A stretch of 64,000 nt of DNA from Cyrtodaria siliqua (lineage: Eukaryota > Mollusca > Bivalvia > Adapedonta > Hiatellidae): NCBI GenBank assembly GCA_037043455.1, contig JAWPHD010001230.1, positions 62,001 through 126,000 on the forward strand. Direction: 5' to 3'. The notes under the pieces were generated by a model. It was not told the DNA's origin, made no database searches, and saw only the letters and a program-made list of their open reading frames with translations. Within the stretch, counting starts at the first letter, position 1; every line of letters starts with the position of its first letter. Positions 53,950 through 64,000 of this stretch are shown piece by piece. The position numbers and the translations under genes are program-made.

Positions 53950-55040
53950 GCTCGAGGGAGCTACCAACAGTATCTACGGCGTCGTGTCAATTAGACAAAC
54001 GTATTGATTAATTAATGTTTTATATTCCCAGCAGCACTGATAAAACTGCATATTTATCAATTGTATTATGTTTTGAAGAAGGAAATATTTAAAATATCCC
54101 ATACAACTTTAGTAATCTTCATAAAACACATATTTTGGTTCACAGAGGTAAATACATATATTGATTGATACTGGTTTGCTAAAAGTAGCCGAACAGAAAC
54201 TAGTGTGTATTGTACTGTTTCTTTTTATTTGATATTATTCAACAACAAAAAACTACATGTTACAGAGCAGAAATAAATTCACATCAATGTTAAAAATGTC
54301 AACATCCGATAATAAGCTCGGTCACGCTGTTAATAGGAACCCTCATAGGGTAGCCAATAAGAACTGATTGACAGCTGTACAGAAGTAGCAGTCACATTGC
54401 TTAAACAAAACGTATCAATCTATGATCATTATCCCTATTGGACACACCATTCCGTAAGAAAGACATTTATGACCGAAACATATTAACAAGAGATGTCAAT
54501 TGAAAATACCTGCATCTTCAGTATACTCATATTTGACCGATCGATTTTTTACTGCAGTATTATATTTTTCCAGTAGTCTGTATGCCTACATGATATATAA
54601 ACAGTGTTATATATATAAATTAGAGTTTTTAGTTATTATCGTCTGCTGCTGTCATCATTGGGAAACATTGTTTAAATACTGGAAAACAATTTAAAAATAT
54701 AACTGCGCATGCGTGGTGACGCGAGACTTCCCCATGCCGACTCAAAATAAAGTTTATCTTATCTGATGCCTAAATTGCCGGGGAAATGAGTGCTGGGCAG
54801 AAAATCATTTATATTTCGGTATATATCTACTTTTTCGTATAAGACGATTCGTCTAATGATGACAATTTTATCATTTAAATAAATTAAATTGATATTTTAT
54901 ATTGAGTTACTAACGTCGTTTGTTTACGGAAATTCAGATACTACTTGCATACCAGTAACTGTTTTAGATCCATGCAATTTTAATTGAGTGCATATTTACC
55001 TTGATATCTTGACTTAAAATCAAGCAGGTGGGCCGTGGCC
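53950..55040. other. No gene recognised
   Basis: AT-rich with short ORFs only (54500-54694 plus). No recognised motif. Confidence 0.45.
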
Positions 55041-55045
55041 CATTG

Positions 55046-55105
55046 TTATTCTCCCTAGCGGTTGAGGAAATCCCCGTGTTTTTACTATAGGAGTTTCTCG
55101 ACACA
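55046..55105 (-). repeat. Short foldback repeat R, partial copy 5
   Basis: On the minus strand it begins with an imperfect GAAACTCCTATAGTAAAAAC and continues ACGGGGATTTCCTC, CGCTAGGGAG. Only the outer end of the family remains. Confidence 0.6.
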
Positions 55106-55109
55106 GAAT

Positions 55110-57160
55110 GAATAGAGTAATACCGGGTTATATCGGACACCTTCGTGAATTTTCTTATATTCGCACCGTTAGAAAAACAATACAAGGATAAACTCGGTAG
55201 TTACTATTGGTACGGTTCCATTCCAATGTGCTATAATACGAATACATTCCGCAAATGTATTTTAATCGAGTAAACACGTGTTTGAAGTAATAAACCATCG
55301 TCTGGGGTATATCGGACAGTCAGCGGGTTGATGTCGGACATCAAAAAAGGGTTCATCGGACATGCATTTCTCAACTAATATGAAGTCATTTAATGTGTTA
55401 ATAACAAATAAACATGATTACCAGCTAGGTAGTAGGTATTTTATTAGTAAATGAGAATTATTGCGTCAGAAATACACAGAAATACCGAGGCTATGAACAC
55501 AACATGAATTGCGTACAACATGTTCTTATACAGTTACGATAATTTTAAAATAGAGCAAATGCTTAAAGGTACATATTCAGACGAAAACACTGAAATGAGC
55601 TGCAAATAAACGAAGACAAATCAGTACTCAGCAGGGATTCGAAAATAGGGACCCTTGACGAAAAATTAGGTGTACCTTCACCTTCTTACAACAAATGTTA
55701 GCCCTACGACGAGAAAGGAGTAACGTGCTTAAAAAAACTTTCTATTAACATGCACCTACTCGGAGGCTAATTGTCTTTAAACAAATCTCAAAAAGAAGAT
55801 AAACGCATGACATCATGGTTCAATACTTTATAAACTATATTCTTATGAAACAGGTATGCTGCAAATAACGTTAGTAAGTGCGGCCCATATATATGTACAA
55901 GCATTTAATGCACAAGGGTAAGTTCTTCCCTTAATACATTTAATACCAAGGCCTAGTCTACCGTGAAATAGATTTGCCATATTATTTTGAAGTACATGCC
56001 TTTTGAATTTACTAAATTGCAACTAATTTTTCATGACGCGGAAACAGTTTACAAAATCTTACAGTCGCTACTTGTTTGTTTTTTAGTGTGCGTTTTCTTT
56101 TCTACAGCGAAACCGTTGTTTACAATGAATAAATTCCAGGTTAACACCCATCATTATGTGAATTATCAGAGGCCCGTGAATTGATGTAATTCAGGGATTA
56201 GTTAGAATTAAAGGATAGTACATTTTATTTATTTTAGAAGCGTAACGGTCTAGTTTTTACAAGTATAGCCATCGTTGTTATGCACCGCGACATGTGCGAT
56301 CCAACAGATGAAGCAAGTTTTCTAGATCATCTGCACCGCTTGCCTGTTTACAACATTATCAAGACTAATTTTATGTAGGTCAATCCATAACAACACACAC
56401 TGAAAATGAATGCTAGCCTATCTTCAATTTGACACATCCAACAGAAGACAATGTAAATTGTATGCACATTAAAACACATTTTCTACTTACGATTACTTGT
56501 TTATGTCTAACTCCAAAATGTCAACGTCTCTCTCTCTCCGAACATGTTCAATTACAAAAGGAAAACCTCGGTCTCGGAGGTTTTTCAAGTAGAAAGCGGG
56601 TTTGTGTTCGAATGTTCTGTACGACACCATTGTATACTAAAATCTTCAATGTAGTGGGCGACAGGCATTGACATCAATAGTTGAAGGTATTCTATATTAC
56701 GGACCTTTCGAAAACAAATGCCGAATAACAACAATATCAAAATTACCAGTGATGACATGACCTGCTGGAGCATAGCGAAATGTAGATGTGTTGCATTCAC
56801 ATTCCTTAGGAGTGTTTTGTACTATATCAAGGTCAGAAACTATTTTGCTGTAATTGAAAATAGTATTAAGTTTGATTTGGTTGTATAATTTGAATGGAAC
56901 TGCCTTACAATGTTTAAATTAACCTGATGCATAACCTAGGCTAGCACTAGTCCTTCATAATAACACTGCATGTTGTATATTTCCAATTTCTTGTCTTTTT
57001 TTTTTGGTTTTGATTTTTAAGAAATAAATATTTTGCCTAAATTCGAACAGCAAATAATATGAAAAAATAAACATCTCAATAAAAAAGCTGCTGTATGATG
57101 TATGATGTATGATGTCTAAAAATGGATACATATTTACATACTAGTTATAACATTCCATTG
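55110..57160. other. No gene recognised
   Basis: Three ATCGGACA phrases (55131, 55311, 55355) are present, with no clear period. ORFs of up to 80 codons (56429-56671) carry no motif. Confidence 0.4.
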
Positions 57161-57164
57161 TTGG

Positions 57165-57245
57165 CGTTGATCTCAGCTCTCCGAAACGCCCAGTGAAACC
57201 TACCTATTATTTTTCAACATTTCAATTAAAGACTATCCCAGTTAA
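57165..57245 (+). repeat. Short interspersed repeat shared with 34075-34148
   Basis: CAGCTCTCCGAAACGCCCAG, TGAAACCTACC and TATTATTTTTCAACATTTCA, then ATTAAAGAC, match the reversed copy at 34075-34148. The LINE fragment follows immediately. Confidence 0.7.
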
Positions 57246-57259
57246 AATATAATAACAGT

Positions 57260-58370
57260 CGCGGAAGAAAAGAATGCAGTTAGAAGATTGACGTTTAGTT
57301 TTAAGTTTATGTCTAGAAAGGTCAACATCAACTATGTTAGGTTTCATTCTGGGTATGCTTCAAACTGCAATCCACAGTGACCGATGACAATGGCAGGGAT
57401 GCATTCAGCCGATTCATGGCGTCTCCTTGCCGTTTGTTGAACACCATAAACATTTAGGCCTTACTTTGAGCCATGATTGAAAATGGCATAATTATGCATA
57501 TCGAAACTATCTCTCTTTCGGCTTCCAAAATCATTGGAACTATGAGGCTTTTGAAATTTACACTAAGTCGTAAGGCATTAAATCATTTTAAAATGTATTT
57601 ATCGTTTGTCCGTCCAATCTTAGAATATGCTGCTATAGTTTTGGATGGCTGCAGCGAATATGAAAAAAAAAAACTTGAAAAAATACAATATGAAGCTGCG
57701 CGTATTGTGACCGGTCTTACCCGTTCGATATCTATTGTTAACTTCATGAATGAAATAGGGTGGCTAACGTTATCAGAACGGCGTAAGTTCCAAAAAAATT
57801 ATGTTGTATAAAAAATGAAAAACGGAACAGTGCCTGAATACCTGGCAAATCTACTGCCTAGAACGGTAGCGAAAGAGACTCCTTATCCCCTTAGAAACGC
57901 AAACTTCAGTTAGAACATCTATGTTTATTAATTCATTTATTCCATCAGCTATTGAACTCTGGAATGATTTACCTTTAGAAATTATAAATTCAGCCTCAAT
58001 AACTATATTCAATGGTCAGCTTATGCGAATAATGTTTACTAATTCAAAAGTTCCTAGTTTTTACTTATCTGGTGTACGGGTTTTTTCTGTTATGCACGCT
58101 AGGATAAGAAATTCATGTAGTAATTTCAATAATGACCTTTTTCAAAATCGCCTCAATGTAATTGCGGTCATGGGTAATGAAGATGCAAAGTATTTCTTCT
58201 TTGAATGTATGCAATTCAATGTAAAGAGGATCGAACTTTTCCAGTCAACACGTTCGTTTCACCCTTTAAGCTCAAATACATTATTGTTTGCAAGGTTAGA
58301 GCTTACAACACAAGAAAATGGTTTGATTTGTAATTCTGTTCAAAACATTATTAGAGAAAGAAATATAAAG
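57260..58370 (+). pseudogene. LINE RT C-terminal region, frameshifted
   Basis: From about 57440 frames give HLGLTLSHD, SASKIIGTMRLLKFTLSRKA, YLSFVRPILEYAAIVLDGCS, LEKIQYEAARIVTGLTRSIS and GWLTLSERRKFQK, then a second ORF (57921-58469) with SFIPSAIELWNDLPLEI, SVMHARIRNSCSNFNNDLF and a degenerate zinc knuckle (MGNEDAKYFFFECMQF, with the first cysteines lost). This is the thumb and C-terminus of a non-LTR retrotransposon protein. Breaks near 57810 and 57905. After about 58360 the ORF enters the repeat Q. Confidence 0.85.
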
Positions 58371-58899
58371 ATATCGGACAGGGAAAAGAGTAGCACTCAA
58401 GCAGGACAGTCAATTACAAAACACAGAAACAAACACGCAAACAGACAGACAAGAAGGCAAAGGGTGTAGATCAGGATGTTTAGAAGGATCAAACATTTTT
58501 AAAATGTTCCAATTCAAGATCAAAATGGCACAATATGGTGTTAGCACTGTGTTTTTCGGATCTTAACATAGATATAAAAATCGGACGGGGAAGGAAGCAT
58601 TCAATGACGACAGTCAACCATAAAACACTAAAACAAACACGCAAACAGACAAAGGAGAAGGCAAAAGTAATAATAAATACAAAAGACATCACAAATACAA
58701 AATGGTTGACAATAGTGCTACCGCCTTGGAACTGTCAGTGGCAAAGTAGGCCACTGGGGGTTTAAACCGGTTCTAGGGTGTACCAAACCTCACACGTACC
58801 CTACTGTCATCCCATTAAAACAGGACAGTATAAATAAAGAAATACCCGCCATGATCTAATCTCAAAACAACAAGGCAGCATCAATAGGCAATATAAGTA
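58362..58899 (+). repeat. Interspersed repeat Q, copies 1 (partial) and 2
   Basis: A first partial copy (58362-58460) has ATCGGACAGGGAAAAGAG and ACAAAACACAGAAACAAAC. The second, longer copy (58566-58899) adds CCGCCTTGGAACTGTCAGTG, GGCAAAGTAGGCCACTGGG, AACCGGTTCTAGGGTGTACC and CATCCCATTAAAACAGGACA. The full-length match is at 60596-60935. Palindromic GGCCACTGGGGGTTTAAACC lies inside. No coding capacity. Confidence 0.85.
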
Positions 58900-59021
58900 A
58901 AAAATACAGCAATTATTATTGCTGCAAATACGGAAAACGTTTGGACAATCTTCGCATACATTTTCCGCAAATTCGGAGTATTCGGATGCAGATCGGATCA
59001 CATATGATGCTGTCATTTTTC

Positions 59022-59180
59022 TGCATCAAATGGGGACATTTGTCCTCATCAAATGCGGATATTTGTCCGCATCAAATGCGGATATTCCTCCGAGTCCGCA
59101 TATGTCTTATATGTATACGGACATTTTTCTTTTTAATGCGGACATTTTCCAACACTAAAAAATCCATCAATGCGGAAAAT
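59022..59180 (+). repeat. 24-bp minisatellite with GCGGATATTTGTCCGC palindrome
   Basis: Four to five units of ATTTGTCCGCATCAAATGCG, the unit being partly self-complementary, decay towards 59180. ORFs crossing it are ignored. Confidence 0.75.
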
Positions 59181-59644
59181 GTCCATTTGTTATATTTGTA
59201 CAGCAAACCTGAATTTTGTCAAAACAATAGCAAAGGCAAAAATAAAAGACAAATAACAATTTAAGACAATTTCAAATTTATATACAACCAACAAATACAT
59301 ATTGATTATGACTTTCCCTAAAGAATTTCTATCAGGCTTAAAAACAACTTTCCTGTTTGCTTGCAAATGACGCCCGTCATTTTTTAATTGACAGGCGTCA
59401 ACATATCCTATCGGAATCAAGCAGGAAACCAGGCGGAGACCAGGCGTCATTATACCCAAATTATGCAAATGAGATACATTTTACAGGCGTCACTAGATAC
59501 AAAAAGGCAGACGTAATCACGAAATTAGGGCATCACTCAAAACAGATACAAATCTGGTTGTTTGAAAACTGACAACTGTTTCTTTGTTTTTATGGTGTTT
59601 TACGTCATCTTGAACACGTGTAAGGTTATATATGATCATTTTTT

Positions 59645-59845
59645 CTGTGGTGGAGGCAGAACACCCACTTTTCCTGGGTATAACCAGTACAGTACCAATA
59701 TTGTACATCTCCCGCTATCCGCAAGAATCGACACTTCCTCACAACAAGTCGAGCTCCAAGTGGGATTCGAAACCGCAGCGGTGTGAGGCGAAACTGTTTA
59801 CAAAGCAACGTTGTTAACCACTCGGCCAGGGACGCGCCTAGTGCT
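59645..59845 (-). mobile_element. SINE family 2 with tRNA-Leu/Ser-like head
   Basis: On the minus strand the head reads GCGTCCCTGGCCGAGTGGTT (A box inside) and, about 45 bases later, GGTTTCGAATCCCAC (B box). The body has GTGAGGAAGTGTCGATTCTT, GGTTATACCCAGG and TGCCTCCACCA. The GGCCGAGTGGTTAA block is typical of tRNA-Leu and tRNA-Ser. This copy preserves the promoter that the others lack. Confidence 0.8.
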
Positions 59846-60019
59846 CTTTCTAGATCTCACAACTTCACAATGGGCAGCAGCTATAAAGGTAGCAAGAGCA
59901 AAGCATCCATACATTGTCAAAGAGTCAACAACACAATACCTTTTTGGTTTCAAACAGCTTTCTTCAAATTTTGATATTGACAATGACAGGGAGAAAGTTT
60001 ATATTACTGCCATAAGAAC

Positions 60020-60255
60020 TATACTGATCAATTCGGAAGAACAAATAAGTATTTCTCAAATCAGATTATAACTCGTAGTGTGAATATTCTTAGTCGTCTA
60101 CAACGTTCAATTGAAATCCCTGATCCGAAGTTCTTAAACCTGAAATCTTGTCTCAATCAGTTTATTGAAGTACAATGACCTAATATCCCTTTGTTTAGCA
60201 CAGGTATCACTCCTAGAGCAAACCATGTATTCTATGCTCTATTGCAACATGAAAG
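60020..60255 (+). pseudogene. Coding-like remnant, possibly LINE C-terminus
   Basis: One frame from about 60020 reads TDQFGRTNKYFSNQIITRSV, then a stretch with SRLQRSIEIPDPKFLNL and CLNQFIEVQ, a stop, PNIPLFSTGITPRANHVFYA and a stop. The layout (an R-T-x-x-Y-F block, spaced hydrophobics, then the stop) resembles the tail of LINE proteins such as that at 57921-58100, but the similarity is weak. Confidence 0.3.
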
Positions 60256-60595
60256 ATGTTAAACAGAAATATAACTGAAAGAATAAGCCTAAGATAATAA
60301 GATATCTTCCTCCTAATATCAGATCACGAAGATATTGTTTTAATTGCTTTATTAGTAGAGACATTCGTCTAATTGACAGTTTGTTATGCACTTCAGGTAA
60401 ATACTAGCTTTATGTGCAACGCATATTGTCATTAAGATCAATGTCTGCATTTTATAGTTATTATTCTATGCAATTATAATCATATTTCATAAATAGTGTG
60501 ACGTATTGGTAGTTGAACTATAACATGTATAATAAAAAAACAGAATTATATAATAATAATAGTTACTGTTTTTGTGTATAGATTGTTGAACAGCC

Positions 60596-60935
60596 AATAC
60601 TAAGAAATATAAAAAGATCGGACAGGGAAAGTAGCATTCAAGGAGGATAATCAACCACAAAACACAGAAACAAACATGCAAACAAACAAACAAGAAGGCA
60701 AAGGTAATAATAAAGGCCAACGACATCACAAACACAAAAGGGTTGACAATGGGGCTACCGCCTTGGAACGGTCAGTGGCAAAGTAGGCCACTGGGGGTTT
60801 AAACCGGTTCTAGGGTGCACCAAACCTCACACTTACCCTACTGTCATCCCATTAAAACAGGACAGTGTAAATAAAGAAATCCCCGCCATATTCTAATCTC
60901 TAACCAACAAGGCAGCATCAATAGGCAATATAAGA
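60596..60935 (+). repeat. Interspersed repeat Q, copy 3
   Basis: About 340 bp in direct orientation with 58566-58899 and highly similar, ending GGCAGCATCAATAGGCAATA. Distance between copies is 2.03 kb. Confidence 0.9.
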
Positions 60936-60954
60936 AAAACACAAATATGCTCGG

Positions 60955-61720
60955 GTAAATGAATGAATGAATGGTGTTTTACGGCACGTCAACACATAAA
61001 TAGGTCATAGTGTCCGCAAAAACTGATGAAAGATGAAGAAATGAAGGATTAATTAAAAAGTAATGTAAATATATCAAGATACAACTATTAAAAAAATAAT
61101 GGATGATATGGTAGTAATATAAACTATATATATAAATCAACAAATGCCCGTCAACGGGTATATACACAAGTAAATATATATAAGAACACATTATAATGAT
61201 TTATATAGTCCGATTTCTTTGAGGAAATCTAAAAGAAGACTAAAATCTATAGTATCAAATAACTCTGTCATAGTATTAACATTGTAGTACCTTTGACGCA
61301 TAGGATCAAAGTCTACACATTCCAACAAGATGTGTTTGACCGTTAACGGTGCAAAGCAGTGTATACATTCTGGTAATTGCTCAGCTTGTAATAAGTATGA
61401 ATGAGTATAACGTGTATGCCCTATCCTGCACCGGGCTAGGACAACTTCTGCCCGACGAATGGGTCTACTAGAAGAACGTCATTCTCCAAGTAACGGTTTA
61501 ATTGAATGGAGTGTATAGTTAACTGACAAATCACAAGCGGCTTGCCAAGAGTTACGAATACATGTGTTAATACAACTTTTAAAATCAGTATAAGATTATA
61601 AGAATCTTTCATGGGTATCCGGTAAAGATAGGGAATTCCAACCCGAGGTATAAGTGTTTTTATCGGAACGCTATCTGAACCGAATACCCATGATAGATTC
61701 TTTTTCTTGCATATCAGAGA
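60955..61720 (-). pseudogene. LINE 3' end: C-terminal zinc knuckle and ATTC tail
   Basis: On the minus strand: a SWQAACDLSVNYTLHSIKPL block, one stop, RRAEVVLARCRIGHTRYTHS, LLQAEQLPECIHCFAPLTVK then HILLECVDFDPMRQRYYNV (C-x2-C...H...C), and FSLLLDFLKEIGLYK near 61205. This is the familiar end of jockey/I-type LINE proteins that carry an RNase H upstream. The single stop falls at an expected tryptophan position (TGA near 61485). The 3' UTR ends at about 60957 with CCATTCATTCATTCATT, the microsatellite tail of such elements. The RT is not present. Confidence 0.8.
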
Positions 61721-61729
61721 CACGTTGTG

Positions 61730-62095
61730 CGTTGACGCCGCCAGCTACTAACGTTTTGCAGGTTTTCCGGCATACCGGATGTTGGTGCGCGTGAATTTTA
61801 TCTCGACCCTAGGGTGAAATGGAAATATCTAGCCCCGGTTAAACGACGGATATCCTTGTCCGGTATGCAAGAAAATTTAGTATTAGATATATGTAAACCT
61901 AATGCTGCTCGTGTAAATAAAATACAACAAAACAATAGCCTAGAAAGCCACAATGAAGGTACTCAATGACTGAGCAGTAAGAGAATAAACCACCGAGGGC
62001 ACGACAAGAAAGATCATAGACAAACATCAAACGCCACCGTCCCAATGGGCTTTAGGTAGGCGTCATCATAGGGTCCACAGCCTGTCCGGTCATCG
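61730..62095. other. No gene recognised; probable 3' flank of the Penelope-like copy 2
   Basis: GTCCGGTCATCGTACAA (62083-62100) and the preceding GGTAGGCGTCATCATAGGGT parallel TCCAGTCATCGCACAAG and the text before it at 63560-63616. The part nearest copy 2 is therefore its 3' untranslated end. Confidence 0.5.
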
Positions 62096-62100
62096 TACAA

Positions 62101-63085
62101 TTAAAGAGAAAAGCATAGTGGCGAACTGTAAAAAGGATCTACCACCAAGCATGCAGTACGTTGCAAAATGATATGGTCATAACCTCTTCTGATAAACCTT
62201 TTAACACGTTTAACCAACATAGTATGAAGGTGATCATGACCAAGAATCTTACGAAGGTTGTAAATCACATCAACATAGAAGTCAGGTTGTGATAGTCCTT
62301 TTCGCAGAATAGTCCTTAAATTGATTTTATATTTGGAAAGAAGATCAGGGTTACGATAATAAAATAGTGCAAAGGTTTTACGAAGTTTATGGTAACGGTA
62401 ACCCTGATGGAGTAGCTTTTTCGCTATACAAAGATTACAAATATTAAAGTCCTCAACTCGAGTACAAGCTCTTGAAAAACGAATAAGTTGAGACACATGC
62501 ACCCCATAATAAGTTGCTCGGGGAACATCCCCATCCAAGTGGGAGTAATTAACAATGTCACAATTAAAATCATCTCTCTTGTCATAGATTTTGCTAATTA
62601 TTTCACCATTATGTGAAGCGTTATTATCAGATATATTAGCTTTATTAAGCTGAAGTTCTTTTGGATAAACATTATCAACCATAGTTGGAAAGAAAGGGTT
62701 GTCAATGTTCAGTATGTCACCCAGATACTGAGAGGTGTCATTAAAAGATTCAATAACATCTGCCTGGGTATCTGGTGAAAGACTCAACATGAAATCTCTT
62801 TTATTGCAAAATACAAACAAATCTGCGACAAGTGGTTCACAGTTCGTACCCATAGGAATACCACAATTTGTCGATAAACGGTGGTATCATACCTGACGAA
62901 AACATTATTTAATAGGAAGATGAGTGCTTCACAAACTTCATAGCAAGTCCACATAGTTTAATTGTCTAAATTGCCGTTAGTAAAAAACGCTTTAATATTA
63001 TTACATGCCAAAAATGTAGTACTTTCTCTAGCGAATGTTTTTTTAATAAGAGAAATTAGCTTGTCTTTAATAAGGTGATGTGGTT
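62101..63085 (-). pseudogene. Penelope-like RT, copy 2
   Basis: On the minus strand the RT runs from HHLIKDKLISLIKKTFARES (about 63080) through FLACNNIKAFFTNGNL, one stop, TMWTCYEVCEALIFLLNN, YRQIV or its frameshifted form and GIPMGTNCEPLVADLFVF, then a long open part (62101-62853). The catalytic box reads YLGD in SQYLGDILNIDN, so the first D is lost. Relative to copy 1, the residues between NNAS and NGEIISKIYDKRD are deleted (about nine). The C-terminus (KGLSQPDFYVDVIYNLRKIL, then HIILQRTACLVVDPF) is present. It would act as a reverse transcriptase, but a stop and the box change make it dead. Confidence 0.8.
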
Positions 63086-63099
63086 AGGTTTTACTAAGT

Positions 63100-63600
63100 C
63101 TTGTTGTTGTTGTTTGAATTTTGAATAAAGAAATAAATTAGCGTATAACGCTATTTAATATGCCATCGTTTTATTATAAATGCAATTAGCAACATTTTCT
63201 CTCATGGGGTGAGGGGTACGGGTATACCCCGGGGATTAGACATTCCTGATGTGACCAGGGTAGGGAATTAATTACTCGTACCAAGATGGGGATCTTAAAA
63301 TGTTGATACTGACGTTGGGGAATTAGACATAAATAGTTATTTTAAACAAAACTACATCTCATCAAATGGAATTCAGTAACAATAAAGTCCACATCCAGAG
63401 AAACTAACTAAAAAAAACAACAAAATAATAAACATCTCAGGTTGTATCCAGAATCGTATTGAACAACCATAGTAGTTGCAGTTAAAAAGAGAAAACCAAT
63501 CTAGGGTACGACCCGAACACCCGAGGGACGAAAGCTCATGCACCCACCTCCCTTAGTTGGGGTTTCAGTAGGTACAATCATAGAGTCCCAAGAGGTATTC
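63100..63600. other. No gene recognised; partly 3' flank of copy 3
   Basis: 63480-63603 resembles the flank of copy 2 (GGTTTCAGTAGGTACAATCA, GAGTCCCAAGAGG) and is taken as the 3' untranslated end of the next RT copy. The remainder is AT-rich DNA without motifs. Confidence 0.45.
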
Positions 63601-63603
63601 CAG

Positions 63604-63890
63604 TCATCGCACAAGTGAAAAGTGAAGCGTAATGACTGAAGTAGAGCGGTCAATCACTAAACGTGCCGTGCGCTGTAAAACCAAAGGGTTATACCCTTTT
63701 CTGACGAACTTCCTGATTAAATTTGTAAAGCTGTCAGGAAACCCGCCAGACCCCTTTAACTGTCGAAGTTTATAGACCACAACTCCATGAAATGAGGGTT
63801 GTGATATGCCTATTCGCAGAAGTGTTTTAAGGTTGGTGTTGTACTGTTCTAGCAGGCCTGCCAAGTTTTTGCTGAAATCTGGCCAGGGGA
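63604..63890 (-). pseudogene. Penelope-like RT, copy 3, C-terminal piece
   Basis: On the minus strand, LAGLLEQYNTNLKTLLRIGI, SQPSFHGVVVYKLRQLKGS, FTNLIRKFVRKGYNPLVLQR and TARLVIDRS align with the C-terminus of copy 2 (LSKYKINLRTILRKGLSQPD, VVDPF end). It is cut at about 63890, where the family similarity ends. The sequence differs clearly from copy 2, so the copies are not a recent tandem duplication. Confidence 0.7.
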
Positions 63891-64000
63891 TCAGGAGAAC
63901 TGGTCACTAGTCGGGACAAAGTTTGTGTATTAAAACCTTTAAAGGACCATAATTCTGCCAAACAGCATTCAACTGGAACACGGGGACGATATACATAACT

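Overview
This window looks like AT-rich intergenic DNA from the nuclear genome of an animal, most likely a marine invertebrate and probably a mollusc such as a bivalve. That reading rests on the mix of DIRS-type and Penelope-like retroelements, several LINE lineages, tRNA-derived SINEs, and degenerate tandem repeats carrying 'ggccataactc'-type motifs. It is an inference, because no host gene could be recognised to anchor it. There are no bacterial operons, no ribosome binding sites and no credible intact host protein gene. Almost every real coding signal is a decayed transposable-element protein.

Layout: 1-3063 is a minus-strand DIRS retrotransposon (gag, reverse transcriptase, RNase H) split by an 834-bp element with TTAA target duplications that holds two tRNA-like sequences. 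3.8-5.0 kb is degenerate tandem repeat and A-rich DNA. 6.3-7.9 kb is a LINE reverse transcriptase fragment whose end is triplicated with poly-G junctions. 8-21 kb is gene-poor DNA with SINEs, minisatellites and foldback repeats. 21.5-24.5 kb holds the best preserved element, a 5'-truncated LINE with one nonsense codon. 25.8-27.1 kb is a second, frameshifted LINE. 27-38 kb holds minisatellites, short foldbacks, SINEs (one split by a 722-bp inverted-repeat transposon), a tRNA-like sequence and a third LINE 3' end.

39.4-44.1 kb is a second and different DIRS-like element (tyrosine recombinase, RNase H, RT, gag-like remnant). It is broken by a foldback plus an 834-bp hAT-like element and by a second copy of the TTAA element. 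44.9-48.9 kb is a satellite of about 137 copies of a 29-bp unit; its minus strand has no stop codon in any frame, which gives long but meaningless ORFs. 50.1-52.8 kb is a Penelope-like RT fragment lying between inverted arms of about 690 bp. 57.3-61.7 kb holds further LINE 3' ends and a duplicated 330-bp repeat. 62.1-63.9 kb holds two more copies of the same Penelope-like RT family on the minus strand.

The elements do not work together as one pathway. The window is a nested record of insertions: DIRS elements received TTAA and hAT-like elements, and a SINE received an inverted-repeat transposon. The most interesting structures are the TTAA element with tRNA-like modules, the inverted arms around the Penelope-like fragment, and the higher-order 29-bp satellite.
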